Assembly (NCBI GenBank): GCA_947474715.1 | Contig: CANJJT010000008.1 | Coordinates: 1 to 64,000 of the forward strand | Direction of reading: 5' to 3' | Source: CAIYPG01 sp903864555 | Lineage (GTDB): Bacteria > Pseudomonadota > Gammaproteobacteria > Burkholderiales > SG8-39 | Length of the DNA: 64,000 nucleotides | Part shown: positions 36,052 to 45,752 of the stretch, piece by piece | Position numbering within the stretch: the first letter of the stretch is position 1 | Layout of the letters: each line of letters begins with the position of its first letter | The notes under the pieces: model-generated | Databases searched by the model: none | What the model was told of the DNA's origin: nothing | The model's input: the letters and a program-made list of their open reading frames with translations, nothing else | Made by a program: the position numbers and the translations under genes

Positions 36052-37134
36052 TCAAGGCTGCAATGGCAGCCTGACCCCATGCCGGTCCATGATGGCCTGG
36101 TCCAGCACGATGTGAAAACCTGGTCCCTGGACCGGCAATCGACCGGATGCATCCGGACCCGCCAGGGGATGAAACGCCGGGTTGGTCCAGTCCAGCATTT
36201 CTATGGGCAAACTGCGTGGCAGACAGGCCATCAAATGCATGGAGTAGTGCGAAAAACGATGTGCCCCCACCGTGGCTCCAAGCGCATTGAGCACCCGCGC
36301 CGCCTCCAGAAAACGCAGCGGACCGCCGATGTACTGCACATCGATGATGAGTTTGCGCAGTCCGCCACGGGTGTAAAGCTCGTAGAGTTCTGGTGCGCTG
36401 GTGGACTTCTCCCCGGCTGCAATTGAATTGACCGGATGCGCCTTTACATTGTGGATCTTCGCATGGGACTCCGGATCCTCTATCCACAGCAGCGGCCAGG
36501 GGCATTGGTCCAGAAAGGCATTGCAGATCTCGGCCGTCCACTCAGAGCCGGTTTCCAGCGCGATGCTATGCGGTTCCGTGTAGACCTGGCGCACCGCCGC
36601 AATGCGTTCCAGATTGTCTTCAAGCGACTGGCTGACACGCATCTTCACGTAACGGTAGTGATTCGCGCGATGTTCCCTGGCCTCCTCGGTCAGTTCGGCT
36701 GCGGGCTTGTCCAGCCAGAGCGCGCTGGCATAGCATTCGAGGTTTTCGCGTCCGGACTGCCGGCCCCAGAGATCGGCACAGGGCACAGCCGCCTGCTTGC
36801 CGGCCAGATCCCAGGCTGCCAGACTCAAGGCACTGGCTGCCGCCTTGGCGGGAGCGTTGTCCGGACCCATGCTCTCCTGGATGCGCTCAATGCCGAGCAG
36901 TCCGGCAAGCGTGCTTTGGCTTGCGTCAATCAGCCTTGCGGCGATCGCCGATGACTGCTCCATGTCGGCAGCGCGCCGGTAGGAGGAATAGCCAATGCCG
37001 CGATGCCCCCTTGCATCACTTGCAAACACCAGCAGCAGGCAGGTCTCGGTAACTGCGCCTCTAGGTGTCTGTATGGGGGGCACCAATGGAACACGCAGGT
37101 TCCACAGTTCCACCTCAATGTCCTCACCTGCCAT
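36052..37134 (-). CDS. Enolase-superfamily protein with altered active-site residues
   Basis: A 360-residue enolase-superfamily member. I set the start at ATG 37134 (MAGEDIEVELWN), where homology begins. The barrel is recognisable by Lys164 (VKMRVS), Glu194 (ALETGS, replacing the usual DxN), Glu219 (WIEDPES), Glu242 (AAGEKST) and His296 (AHRFSH). The changes make it different from the neighbour at 33723, so the two are not simple duplicates. It could be a dipeptide-epimerase-like, racemase or dehydratase enzyme; I cannot choose. Confidence 0.85.
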   Translation of the reverse strand: MAGEDIEVELWNLRVPLVPPIQTPRGAVTETCLLLVFASDARGHRGIGYSSYRRAADMEQSSAIAARLIDASQSTLAGLLGIERIQESMGPDNAPAKAAASALSLAAWDLAGKQAAVPCADLWGRQSGRENLECYASALWLDKPAAELTEEAREHRANHYRYVKMRVSQSLEDNLERIAAVRQVYTEPHSIALETGSEWTAEICNAFLDQCPWPLLWIEDPESHAKIHNVKAHPVNSIAAGEKSTSAPELYELYTRGGLRKLIIDVQYIGGPLRFLEAARVLNALGATVGAHRFSHYSMHLMACLPRSLPIEMLDWTNPAFHPLAGPDASGRLPVQGPGFHIVLDQAIMDRHGVRLPLQP

Positions 37135-37234
37135 AGCCGCATTCCCTCGAAAAACGTTTAATGGCTGCCCGGGCAATCACCCGGCCTTGACGGAGCTGGC
37201 ACCGGGTGAGAGTGCAACGGGATGCCCGCGAACC

Positions 37235-38329
37235 TCAGTGCCACTTGAACAGTTTCAGCACATTGTCGCGCAACAGCTTTTGCCGATCCGTTGCCGGAAT
37301 GTGGTCGAACTGGCGCGAAATGGCTTCCCTGGAATGCGGGAAGGTGCTGTCCCCGTGCGGATAGTCGTTGGCCCACATGACATTGTCCACGCCGACCAGG
37401 TCGTAGGTGCGCACGGCGGCCATGTCGTCCATGAATGTGAGCCATACATGGTCGCGGAACTGCTGGCTGGGCAGGCGCCCGGACTTGAAAGTCTTGTTCA
37501 GCAGCACGCTGTAGCGGTGAAAGCAGTGATCCAGGCGCTGCAGGTAATTGGCCGCCCAGCCCACGTCGTTCTCCACCGACAGTATCTTGAGTTTCGGAAA
37601 GCGCTCGAACACGTCGTTGAAGATGAGGCTGGAGATGCAGTACTGCACATCCGCCGGCGCCGTGGCAAAGGTCTCGAAACGGCTGCGCACCACCCGGGTC
37701 TCGCCCTGGGAGAAGTTGTGCATGGCCAGCGGCATGTCGAGATCCTGAGCCACCGCCCATAGCGGATCGAACTCCGGACTGGCGTAGGTGACCTCGTCGC
37801 TGGAGGTCATCCCCAGCATGGCCCCGCCCAGTCCCATTTTCTTCGCCTCGTGCATGTCCTTGACAGCCGATTCGATGTCATCAGTCATCAGCACTGCCAT
37901 ACCCATGAAGCGCTTGGTATCGGTGTTGCAGAAATCAGCAAGCCAGCGGTTGTAGGCCTTGAAGCAGGCGTGCTTGTACTCCATGTCCTTCAAGGGCAGC
38001 ATCTTCATGGCGATGGTGGCGTAGAGCACCTCGGCATCGACGCCATCCTTGATCGCGTCCTTCTTTCTCTGCACCGGATCCCAGCCACCCTTGAGACGAC
38101 CAGGCGCATCCCAGCGCCTCCAGGTCTTCAGTTCCTCGGATGGCGTGCCTGCACTGGAAAGCACCGTGACATCCATGGGCTTAAGGCCTTCGATGCAGTA
38201 AAAATCGTTCTCCTTGCCATGCTCCAGATGCGGCGCACGATCCCGCAGCTTGGGATCGATGTACTCGCGCCACATTTCGGGCGGTTCGATTACGTGTGAA
38301 TCTGCAGAAATCACATTACGCTCGGACAT
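37235..38329 (-). CDS. Amidohydrolase-2 family metal-dependent hydrolase/decarboxylase
   Basis: A 364-residue TIM-barrel protein of the amidohydrolase 2/ACMSD group. It opens with a metal-site segment SADSHVIEPPEMW (D10-x-H12) and has LAMHNFSQGE, FPKLKILSVENDVGWAANYL and near the C-terminus the ANDYPHGDSTFPHS motif with the conserved Asp. Related proteins hydrolyse or decarboxylate aromatic and other ring acids. The start is ATG 38329, after AAAGGAGG; a longer frame starting upstream has no ribosome site. The gene precedes the enolase and Bug genes in one direction. Confidence 0.9.
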   Translation of the reverse strand: MSERNVISADSHVIEPPEMWREYIDPKLRDRAPHLEHGKENDFYCIEGLKPMDVTVLSSAGTPSEELKTWRRWDAPGRLKGGWDPVQRKKDAIKDGVDAEVLYATIAMKMLPLKDMEYKHACFKAYNRWLADFCNTDTKRFMGMAVLMTDDIESAVKDMHEAKKMGLGGAMLGMTSSDEVTYASPEFDPLWAVAQDLDMPLAMHNFSQGETRVVRSRFETFATAPADVQYCISSLIFNDVFERFPKLKILSVENDVGWAANYLQRLDHCFHRYSVLLNKTFKSGRLPSQQFRDHVWLTFMDDMAAVRTYDLVGVDNVMWANDYPHGDSTFPHSREAISRQFDHIPATDRQKLLRDNVLKLFKWH

Positions 38330-39039
38330 CCACGCCTCCTTTGGTATCACTTGTTCCTGCTCGCCGTCGGACGATGACATGCCGAAGACAAGCGAGCCTT
38401 AGAGTGCCTAACAATGCGAGGGGACACATCCCCTCGCGCTCCCCTATATCAGGGCGCCTGACTGCAATTCTGTTAGGCGCTCTTGTTTTTGTGCATTCCA
38501 TTCTCAGCGATCTCACCGCATGCTGAGCTTGAAAGCCGTCGTGTCGATGAATACCCGTCTGCAGCCTGCAGTGCCGCAGCCAGAATGACCTTATCGAGTC
38601 ACTCGGAGCGTGTCAAGGAACCGCCCAGCCCCTTCTGCTGCCGTACGCATATCGGTGTCCAAATTTAATCCACATAAATAACCCGGCGTGGGCAGCCCTC
38701 TCCAGATCAGGTCATGCCATACCCAACGCGGGTGCTCCGGGGACATGACATCAGACACTCCAATCTTGCTGCGCGTATGAGATGGGACTACCATTGCACG
38801 ACTTCATCCGCTCCGTAGCACATGAGGGTGTTGCATGGTTGATTGCAACCAACCTAAATGTGCGAAGGCCATAGAGGAATGCAGCACAAGAGGATGACAT
38901 TGCAGCGCCATGCTGACTCCCGCGGTCAGTGCATCTCGAAGCAAGTAACCAAGATTGGCACACCTGTGCCCGCAAGCAGCCCGGCCGGACCCGCCCGTTC
39001 GTGCCGGTTTAGCAACACAATCTCGGTCAAGGACAGCAG
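38330..39039. other. 710-base intergenic region with a palindromic repeat
   Basis: No gene is supported. The first part holds the 83-bp repeat listed separately (38401-38483). The rest is of lower GC content than its neighbours and lacks a frame with protein-like composition on either strand; several short frames cross it but are unlikely to be used. It contains the promoter of the divergent amidohydrolase and Bug genes. No clear -35/-10 pair is visible. Confidence 0.45.
38401..38483 (+). repeat. 83-bp palindromic repeat with AGAGNGCCTAAC terminal inverted repeats
   Basis: The ends AGAGTGCCTAAC (38401-38412) and GTTAGGCGCTCT (38472-38483) are inverted repeats with one mismatch. Between them lies GCGAGGGGACACATCCCCTC, an inner hairpin, then GCTCCCCTATATCAGGG and CTGCAATTCT. 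The same order of blocks occurs in inverse in 52552-52626. It is a small non-coding repeat family, perhaps MITE- or REP-like. Confidence 0.8.
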
Positions 39040-40020
39040 ATGCGAGCAATCATTTCAAGGCTGGCTGTAACGCTTGCGACCTGCTCGCTCGTCGGGCTCC
39101 CCGCGATGGCCGCAGCACAGCAGGTTTATCCGTCCAAACCCATCCGACTCATCGTTCCCTATCCTCCTGGAGGGAGCACATCCACAGTGGCGCGCCTGGT
39201 CGGCCAGAAGTTGACTGAACGATGGGGGCAGCAGGTCCTGGTGGACAATCGTGGCGGCGGAAACACCATCATCGGCTCCGAAATCATGGTGAAATCGGCG
39301 CCCGATGGCTATACCATCCTTTTGGTGACCGCCACACATGTCATCAACCCCAGCCTCATCCCGCTCCCCTACGACGCGCTGAAGGACTTTGCGCCTGTTG
39401 CCACGCTGGTGGGCACGGAATACCTCATGGTGGTCAATCCATCGGTTCCGGCCAACAATCTGCAGGAATTCATCTCGCTGGCAAAATCCCGCCCAGGACA
39501 GATCAACTATGGTTCATCCGGTAGCGGCACCACCAATCATCTCGCCGGGGAATTACTGAATCTCACAGCTGGCATAAAAATGCAGCACGTGCCCTATAAA
39601 GGGGGAGGCCCCGCCCTCGCCGATTTGCTGGGCGGACAGGTTCAGATGCTGATCACGACGGTTCAGAGCCTGTTGCCGCACGTCAGGAGCGGAAAATTGA
39701 GGGCCATAGCGATGACCGGCAGCGCACGATCGCCTGCCCTCCCCCAGGTGCCCACGTTTGCGGAAGGTGGCGTGCCCGGCATCAGCATGAATTCCTGGTT
39801 CGGAATCCTGGCGCCTGCGGGCACTGCACGCGAGCTTATTGACCGGCTGTCAACTGAAGTGGCAAGAGTTCTGGTGTTGCCGGACATGAAGGAACGACTT
39901 TCCAACGAAGGAGTTGAACCCTTCATCAACTCACCCGAACAGTTCGCGGCACTGATGAAAGCGGATCTGACCCGCTTTGCCACTCTCATCAAGGCCGCCA
40001 ACATCAAAATAGATCCGTGA
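39040..40020 (+). CDS. Bug-family (TctC) periplasmic binding protein
   Basis: A 326-residue periplasmic binding protein with a signal peptide ending near AMAAAQQ (about 27). Loops LIVPYPPGGSTSTVARL and LVDNRGGGNTIIGSEI are close to those of the protein at 34959. ATG 39040 is preceded by AAGGA. It faces the VWA fusion gene, converging with it across 71 bases. It is the only Bug gene in the window on the plus strand. Confidence 0.93.
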   Translation: MRAIISRLAVTLATCSLVGLPAMAAAQQVYPSKPIRLIVPYPPGGSTSTVARLVGQKLTERWGQQVLVDNRGGGNTIIGSEIMVKSAPDGYTILLVTATHVINPSLIPLPYDALKDFAPVATLVGTEYLMVVNPSVPANNLQEFISLAKSRPGQINYGSSGSGTTNHLAGELLNLTAGIKMQHVPYKGGGPALADLLGGQVQMLITTVQSLLPHVRSGKLRAIAMTGSARSPALPQVPTFAEGGVPGISMNSWFGILAPAGTARELIDRLSTEVARVLVLPDMKERLSNEGVEPFINSPEQFAALMKADLTRFATLIKAANIKIDP

Positions 40021-40091
40021 GGACTGCCCTAAACCAACATCCCTGACGGTCACGTTCCCTGATTCGTCCTGAGTAGCTGTGCCTGGGTAAC

Positions 40092-43000
40092 CTATGTACG
40101 CCGGCGCAACAGCCGCAGCCAGCCGAACAGCCCGAGTCCGAAGCGCCGGATGGCGATGTCGAGAATGAGCAGCAGCGCCACGATGCCGACGATCCAGGGC
40201 CAGATCTCCTGGGCGATGTGAAAGGGACGTCGCCCCTTGAGGAAAACTTCGGCCGGATCGGAGAGCGCGCCGCCGCCAGTGAGCCCGGAAAGTTCACGCA
40301 GGAGCAGCTCGTCGCTGCCCAGTTCCCGCAGTTCCTGCGCATAGGGCACCACCAGGCTGGCCACCTGCGAGCCGAGGTCGCGCTGGGCCACACGCTGCGC
40401 CATGCCCAGCAGGTACACGCCTTCCTTGCCTGCGGCGAAGCGCCCGCGGTAACGCCCCGGCCCGACCTGCTCCAGGTCGATGACACGCCGCTCGCGGTCG
40501 GGCGACACCACGCCGACCTGGGCGTCGAGGAAGTTGACGAAATTGCCTTTGGCATCCTGGGCATCGACCAGCACTTCGCCCGAGCCGTCACGGCCGGTCA
40601 CCGTGGCAGTGGTGCCTGGTGCGGTGGCGCTGCGCAGCGACCAGCGCACCAGTTGCGCCCAGAAGCGGTTGTACTCGCGCCATTGCATCCACTGCCCGGC
40701 CCAGCGCGGATTGGCATCGGAGGTGAAGGCCACGGTGCGACCCAGGCCATAACGCCAGGTAGCCAGCACCGGGTCTTCCCAGTGGCTGGTCAGCACCTGC
40801 TCGGCATTGCCCTTCATGGTGGTGGCGACATAGCCATTGAGCGGCGGCATGCTGCGCCAGTCAATGTTCTGCATGGCCTCATGGCCGCGATCCAGCAGCT
40901 TGGGCCGGAACTGTTGCTCCACCGCGGTGGAGTTGGAGGCCAGTTGCGTCTCCACGGCGAAGATGCGCGGCAGCGACTGCGAGTCCTCGGTCTTGTAGAA
41001 GCGGCCACGCCCCCAGCGCGCGATGTCCCCCAGCAGCTTTTCGTCGGCGAAGCGCCCCACCGCCACCGTGGACACGGTGATCTGGTCACGTGCCATGGCC
41101 TGCACCAACGGCGGGAACTGCTCGGTGCGCATCTGCCCGTCGGAGAGGAAGATCACGTGCTTCAACACCGCCGGGCGTTTCTGCAGCACGTTGTAGGACT
41201 CGCGCAGCGCCGGAAAACCATCGGTGGCCTTGCCCGAGACGATGGAGGCGATGCCCTGGTGGATGGCCGCCTTGTTGCTCGCCTGGCGCATCGGTACCTC
41301 CCACTGCCATTCGGTGTCCCAGCTCATCACGCCGACTTCGCTGTTGTCATCGAGCAGGTCCACCACCACGTGCGCCGCCTCTTTGGCGAGGTCGAGGTAG
41401 CTGATGCGGCTGTTGCTGTTGACCCGCGTGGTCATGGAGTCGGAACGGTCGATGGACAGCACAATGGACAGGTTGGGCACGTCCACGCGCTGCTTCACCT
41501 CCATGCTCACCGGCAGCGCTTCTTCAATGGGCGTCTGGTAATAGCCGCCCAGGCCGAAACTCTGGTCGCCGCCCACCATGATCAGGCCGCCACCCTGATC
41601 GCGCACGTAATCGCGGATCAGCGCCATGCGCTGGCGGTCCAGCTGGATGGCCGAGACATTGGACAGGATGATGCCGTCGTACTTCTGCAGGCCGGCCATG
41701 TCGCGCGGAATGCCAGCGGGCTCCACCAGGGTGACATCCAGTTGCTGCGCGCGCAGCGCCGCGGCAAACGAGGCGGCATTGCCCTTGTCCTTGTCGGCCA
41801 GCAGCACCATGGGCCGCCCGTGCACCAGCACCGTGCCGATGGCGCGGTTGTTCTCGACGATGCCATCGCCGTCGGCCTCGACCGAGGCCTGGTAGACCTG
41901 CACGCCTTCCTTGTCCAGGGTCTGCCGGTAGCTGAAGATGTTGCGCCCCGGTACCAGCTTCACCGATTGCGAGCCGATGAACTGGTTATTGCGGTAGAGC
42001 GCAATGCGGCCGGTAGTGTCGCGCTGGCTCCAGGCCACCACCTTGACGTTGAAGGGCTCGCCGAATTTCACCTCGCGCGGCAGGATCAGTTCCTCGGCCA
42101 CCACCTCCTGCACGCCGGCTGCGGGCGAGGCGACGTAGTGCAGGTCGGCACGCGCGTCCTTCAGCGCCTGGGCGCCGGCAAAGGCGCTGCCGGCATTCTG
42201 GCGGCCGTCGCTGGCCAGCACGATGCGGTTGGCCTGCCCGGCCGGCAGCATGGCCAGCGCCAGCTGCATGGCCTGGTAGATGTTGGTGCCCTTGGTGTTG
42301 ATGGCAGCCGCGCGTTCGCCCGGCACCGCCAGCGCAGTGCGCGCGGCCAGCGGCTGCTCCACGCCGACATCGGCACCGAACACCACCACGCCATGCTGGT
42401 CGCCCGGACGCGCCGCCTTCACCGCTGCCTCCATGAAGCCCAGGGCGCGCTCGCGGGAAGCCTGGCTGACACTGTCGGAGAGATCGAGCAGGAACACCAC
42501 GTTCATGCGGTCCAGCGACTGCGGCAGCGAGGGGCGGGCGAACACGCTGCACAACAGCGCGATCAAGCCGGCGCGCAACAGCAGCGCGGCGCGGTCCTCG
42601 CGGTCGCGCGGCAGGCGCGTCAGCACGCCGCCCGTCTGGCGCCGCCAGTACAGCAGTGCCTCGACCAGCAACGCCATCAGGGCCAGCACCACGAACAGCG
42701 GCCACAGCTCGCGCTCCACCGGCACGCTGCTGCCGGTGGCATTGCTGCGCCCCTGCGGCAGCGGACGCGGCGCAATGTCCGATTCCACGCTGTCCATGAG
42801 GTTGGCGGCCACCAGGCTGGTGCTGCCACGTTCGCCACTGCGGGTGGTGGCCACGGCATACACGCCCACCTCACCGGTGTCGGTGAAACTGGCCAGGCCG
42901 CGCGTGATGCGGCCATCGAGTTTGCGCCCGCCCGGGGTGCTGACCGTCATGGCATCCACCCCATGCGCCACCGGCATCACCACCGGCTGGCCGGAGGACA

Positions 43001-44528
43001 GTTGCAGGCTGGCATGGTCCAGCCCGCCCGGATGCAGCCAGCGCAGGGAATTCCACATGAAGAGGGGAAAGGCCACTCGCAGCGGCAGGTCTGCCTTGAA
43101 CAGATCAAAGCCCAGCAGTACCGCCTTGCGGTCGCTCTCCTCCAGGGCGTACACCAGCGCGCCGCCCAGTTCGGCCTCCACCAGTGAACGCCCAGCGACC
43201 AGCGGCCGCAGGCGCATGGCGCTATCGATGGCGATCTTGGAGAAATCGACATTGCGCATCACCGGATGGCTGCGGTCCCAGTCGAGCACGGTGGGCTTGT
43301 CCACGCTGCCCAGGATGTCCACCGGCACATCGGGCGGCACGGTGTTGACCAGGATGAAGCGCCCTGGCCCCACCTTGGGCGGGGTCACCGAATCGAGCAC
43401 CACGACATCGGCGCTGCCCATGCCGCCGGCGTACTGCTGTGGTGATTTCACCTCCAGCACCACTTCGGGGTCGGCGCGCAGCACCTTCTCCAGGAACAGG
43501 TTGCCGGTGCTCACCAGGGTGACGGCGATCTTGTTGGGCGGGGGCAGCACCGCCCAGGCGGTGTTGTCCACGGCGAGGTCATCGCTGGCGCTGATTTCGG
43601 CCTTGATGCGCGCCGCCCCGGCATGCCGGAACGGCAGGATCATGGAGCGCCGCACATGGCCAGCCAGTTGCACCTTGCGCTCGGCCACGGCGCGGTCCTC
43701 GACTTTCAGCACCAGGTTGAAGTTCTTCGGTTTGTCGGAGAAGTTGGCCAGTGCAAGGAAGGCCTCGTAATTGGCTGCACCCTGATAGGTGCGCCGCACC
43801 GAGATGGCGGTGATGGCGACATTGTCATCGCCCTTGCCGACGCTGGCCCAGTTGATGCGCGCGTCTGTCGCCTGAGCACTACCGCCCTGCCCCTGCTGGT
43901 TCCCCTGTCCCTCCGATTTGGCCTCGTTCCCCAGTGGCAAAGCCCCGGAGCCGTCGGTGAAGACATGGATCTCGGCATTGGCATCGTCACCGATCAAGGC
44001 ACGCGCCACGCGCAGGGCATCAGCCAGACCATTGGGCAGGTCGCGTGCGCCGGCCGCCGAGATGGCATCCAGCGCCCGGCCATGGTCGCGCCCCATCTCG
44101 GTGGCGACCCGCGGCTGTATGCCCGCCTCGATCACCATCACCTGGGTGCCGGCGCGCAGGCTGCGCACCAGGCTCGCGGCGCGCGACTGCGCCTCGGCAA
44201 AGCGCGAGGGGAAGACATCGCGCGCCTTCATCGAGGCCGAGGTATCCAGGATCACCACCACCTTGCGCTCGCCCTCGCCCATCACCGTGACGGCCGGCCG
44301 CGCCAATGCCAGCGCCAGCAACATCAGGATCAGCAACTGCAGCAGGATCAGCGGATCACGTTCCAGTCGCTGGAAGAAGGAGGAGGACACGCGCTGGCGC
44401 AAGGGCAGCGCCCAAAGCAGCAGGCTGCCGACGCGGCGCTCACGCCGGCGCACGCGGATGAAGTACAAGAGCAGCAACGGCCCTGCCAGGGCGAACAGGG
44501 AGAGCGCAAGGGGATCGAGGAAATTCAT
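40092..44528 (-). CDS. Giant fusion of two VWA-domain membrane proteins (BatA-like plus VWA/amidotransferase-like)
   Basis: A 1478-residue protein. Its first part is BatA-like: an N-terminal membrane segment with FFQRLERDPLILLQLLILML, a VWA domain with a MIDAS motif DTSAS (95-99), and a membrane helix near 615-630. The second part starts with a further helix, a VWA-like motif DLSDS at about 680, a glutamine-amidotransferase-like region (about 920-1010, with GGGLIMVGGDQSFGLGGYY), a third VWA-like motif DRSDS at about 1026, and a C-terminal membrane helix (WPWIVGIVALLLILDI). In most genomes these are separate adjacent genes. It is part of the MoxR row, which usually acts in envelope protein assembly or stress. 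Confidence 0.88.
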   Translation of the reverse strand: MNFLDPLALSLFALAGPLLLLYFIRVRRRERRVGSLLLWALPLRQRVSSSFFQRLERDPLILLQLLILMLLALALARPAVTVMGEGERKVVVILDTSASMKARDVFPSRFAEAQSRAASLVRSLRAGTQVMVIEAGIQPRVATEMGRDHGRALDAISAAGARDLPNGLADALRVARALIGDDANAEIHVFTDGSGALPLGNEAKSEGQGNQQGQGGSAQATDARINWASVGKGDDNVAITAISVRRTYQGAANYEAFLALANFSDKPKNFNLVLKVEDRAVAERKVQLAGHVRRSMILPFRHAGAARIKAEISASDDLAVDNTAWAVLPPPNKIAVTLVSTGNLFLEKVLRADPEVVLEVKSPQQYAGGMGSADVVVLDSVTPPKVGPGRFILVNTVPPDVPVDILGSVDKPTVLDWDRSHPVMRNVDFSKIAIDSAMRLRPLVAGRSLVEAELGGALVYALEESDRKAVLLGFDLFKADLPLRVAFPLFMWNSLRWLHPGGLDHASLQLSSGQPVVMPVAHGVDAMTVSTPGGRKLDGRITRGLASFTDTGEVGVYAVATTRSGERGSTSLVAANLMDSVESDIAPRPLPQGRSNATGSSVPVERELWPLFVVLALMALLVEALLYWRRQTGGVLTRLPRDREDRAALLLRAGLIALLCSVFARPSLPQSLDRMNVVFLLDLSDSVSQASRERALGFMEAAVKAARPGDQHGVVVFGADVGVEQPLAARTALAVPGERAAAINTKGTNIYQAMQLALAMLPAGQANRIVLASDGRQNAGSAFAGAQALKDARADLHYVASPAAGVQEVVAEELILPREVKFGEPFNVKVVAWSQRDTTGRIALYRNNQFIGSQSVKLVPGRNIFSYRQTLDKEGVQVYQASVEADGDGIVENNRAIGTVLVHGRPMVLLADKDKGNAASFAAALRAQQLDVTLVEPAGIPRDMAGLQKYDGIILSNVSAIQLDRQRMALIRDYVRDQGGGLIMVGGDQSFGLGGYYQTPIEEALPVSMEVKQRVDVPNLSIVLSIDRSDSMTTRVNSNSRISYLDLAKEAAHVVVDLLDDNSEVGVMSWDTEWQWEVPMRQASNKAAIHQGIASIVSGKATDGFPALRESYNVLQKRPAVLKHVIFLSDGQMRTEQFPPLVQAMARDQITVSTVAVGRFADEKLLGDIARWGRGRFYKTEDSQSLPRIFAVETQLASNSTAVEQQFRPKLLDRGHEAMQNIDWRSMPPLNGYVATTMKGNAEQVLTSHWEDPVLATWRYGLGRTVAFTSDANPRWAGQWMQWREYNRFWAQLVRWSLRSATAPGTTATVTGRDGSGEVLVDAQDAKGNFVNFLDAQVGVVSPDRERRVIDLEQVGPGRYRGRFAAGKEGVYLLGMAQRVAQRDLGSQVASLVVPYAQELRELGSDELLLRELSGLTGGGALSDPAEVFLKGRRPFHIAQEIWPWIVGIVALLLILDIAIRRFGLGLFGWLRLLRRRT

Positions 44529-44551
44529 GCGTGTGTCGGCCTGTTTCCGCC

Positions 44552-45460
44552 TTAATCCAGCAACTGGCCGCGCAAGGGACCCATGACGAACTGCTCCACC
44601 GGCATGGCCGTGCCAGCCTGCAGGTAGTGGATGCCCTGCGCCTTGCAGAAGGACTCGGCATTGCCGAGGAAGCGCGCCAGGTTGTCGGCGTAGGCGCGCC
44701 GTGTCTCGGCATCCACGCGCATCTGGCGGAACTCGCCGGTCTCCTCGTCAACCAGCCGAAAGTCGCCTTCCATGGGCGGCAGCAGTTCATCGGCGCTGAG
44801 CAGATGCACCACATGCACTTCCTGCCCGCGCTCGAGCAGACTGCGCAGGCCAGCCTCATAGCCGTCGGCGTCGAGGAGGTCGGAGATCAGGATGGCCAGG
44901 CCGGAGCCTTTGGCCCGTGCGGCGTACTGGGCCAGCGAGGCATTCAGTTGCGTCTGTCCCCCGCCCTTCACATCGGCGAGGAATTTGAACAGGGGCATCA
45001 CCCGCGCCCGCCCGCGCGAGGGCGGCCAGCCTTCGGTGACACGTTCCCGCATCACGCCCAAGCCCACGCGCTCCAGGCCGGTCAGTCCGACATAGGCCAG
45101 TGACGCGGCCAGCTGCGTCGCCCATTGCAGCTTGGTCGCTCGTTCCGGCACCGACTCCGCCACCGACATCGAGGCCGAGGCATCCACCAGCAGATGCACG
45201 CACAGTTCCTCATCATCCAGATGCTGGCGCACCATCAGCCGGTCGGTGCGCTGGAAGATGTTCCAGTCGACATGGCGCAGGTCATCGCCGGTGCCATAGG
45301 GACGGTGGTCGAGAAACTCGATGCTGTTGCCCGCCTTGCGGCTACGCCGCTGCCCCGCCGTCCAGCCACGCACCGGCCGGCGCGCGCGCAGGGTCAGCCG
45401 CTCCAGCTGGGAGAGGAATTCGGGGCGCAGGAGGTCAGCGGCCGGCATGGCAATTCTCAT
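44552..45460 (-). CDS. DUF58/VWA-like protein of the MoxR system
   Basis: A 302-residue DUF58 protein. It carries the block GQRRSRKAGNSIEFLDHRPYGTGDDLRHVDWN with the DASAS motif (VDASASMSV) for metal-dependent adhesion. Such proteins work with the MoxR ATPase on envelope proteins. I place the start at ATG 45460; ATG 45448 is equally possible and the ribosome site is weak. The composite repeat at 45498-45752 lies immediately upstream and separates it from the DUF4175-like gene, so its own promoter or read-through is uncertain. Confidence 0.9.
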   Translation of the reverse strand: MRIAMPAADLLRPEFLSQLERLTLRARRPVRGWTAGQRRSRKAGNSIEFLDHRPYGTGDDLRHVDWNIFQRTDRLMVRQHLDDEELCVHLLVDASASMSVAESVPERATKLQWATQLAASLAYVGLTGLERVGLGVMRERVTEGWPPSRGRARVMPLFKFLADVKGGGQTQLNASLAQYAARAKGSGLAILISDLLDADGYEAGLRSLLERGQEVHVVHLLSADELLPPMEGDFRLVDEETGEFRQMRVDAETRRAYADNLARFLGNAESFCKAQGIHYLQAGTAMPVEQFVMGPLRGQLLD

Positions 45461-45497
45461 TGTCGAAGACGCTTTGTCTCTTGCCGGCGCCAATCAG

Positions 45498-45752
45498 GTT
45501 TACCCCCTTGTCAAAGGGGGCCGACTCGTAAGCGCAGCGAACGAGCGGGGGGATTTTGACCAGGCGGGCGGATCGGTCTGCCTTCACCAGGCTTTGCTGC
45601 GAGTCCTGACCATGATGCTTGCTTTGCAGGCAGGGCACAGAAACCCATCCCGGGTATACACCCGATAGCGATGGGCCTGACTCAATCGCTACGGTAGAAA
45701 AATCCCCCCGCGCGACTGCGTCGCGTCGGCCCCCTTTGACAAGGGGGTAAAC
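45498..45752. repeat. Composite MITE-like repeat inside the MoxR/VWA gene row
   Basis: A 255-bp element with inverted ends: GTTTACCCCCTTGTCAAAG at the left and CTTTGACAAGGGGGTAAAC at the right. Each end continues through a CGAGCG- or GCGACTGCG-type arm to GGGGGATTTT. The central 140 bases include TTGCTTTGCAGGCAGGGCA, related to the centre of 17109-17365. It lies in a 374-base gap between the MoxR-row membrane protein gene and the DUF58 gene, probably altering expression of the downstream part. There is no transposase. Confidence 0.8.

Noticed and set aside
40218..43187. A 989-codon open frame antisense to the VWA fusion
   Set aside because: Histidine/glutamine-rich translation without motifs; the opposite strand has clear VWA domains.
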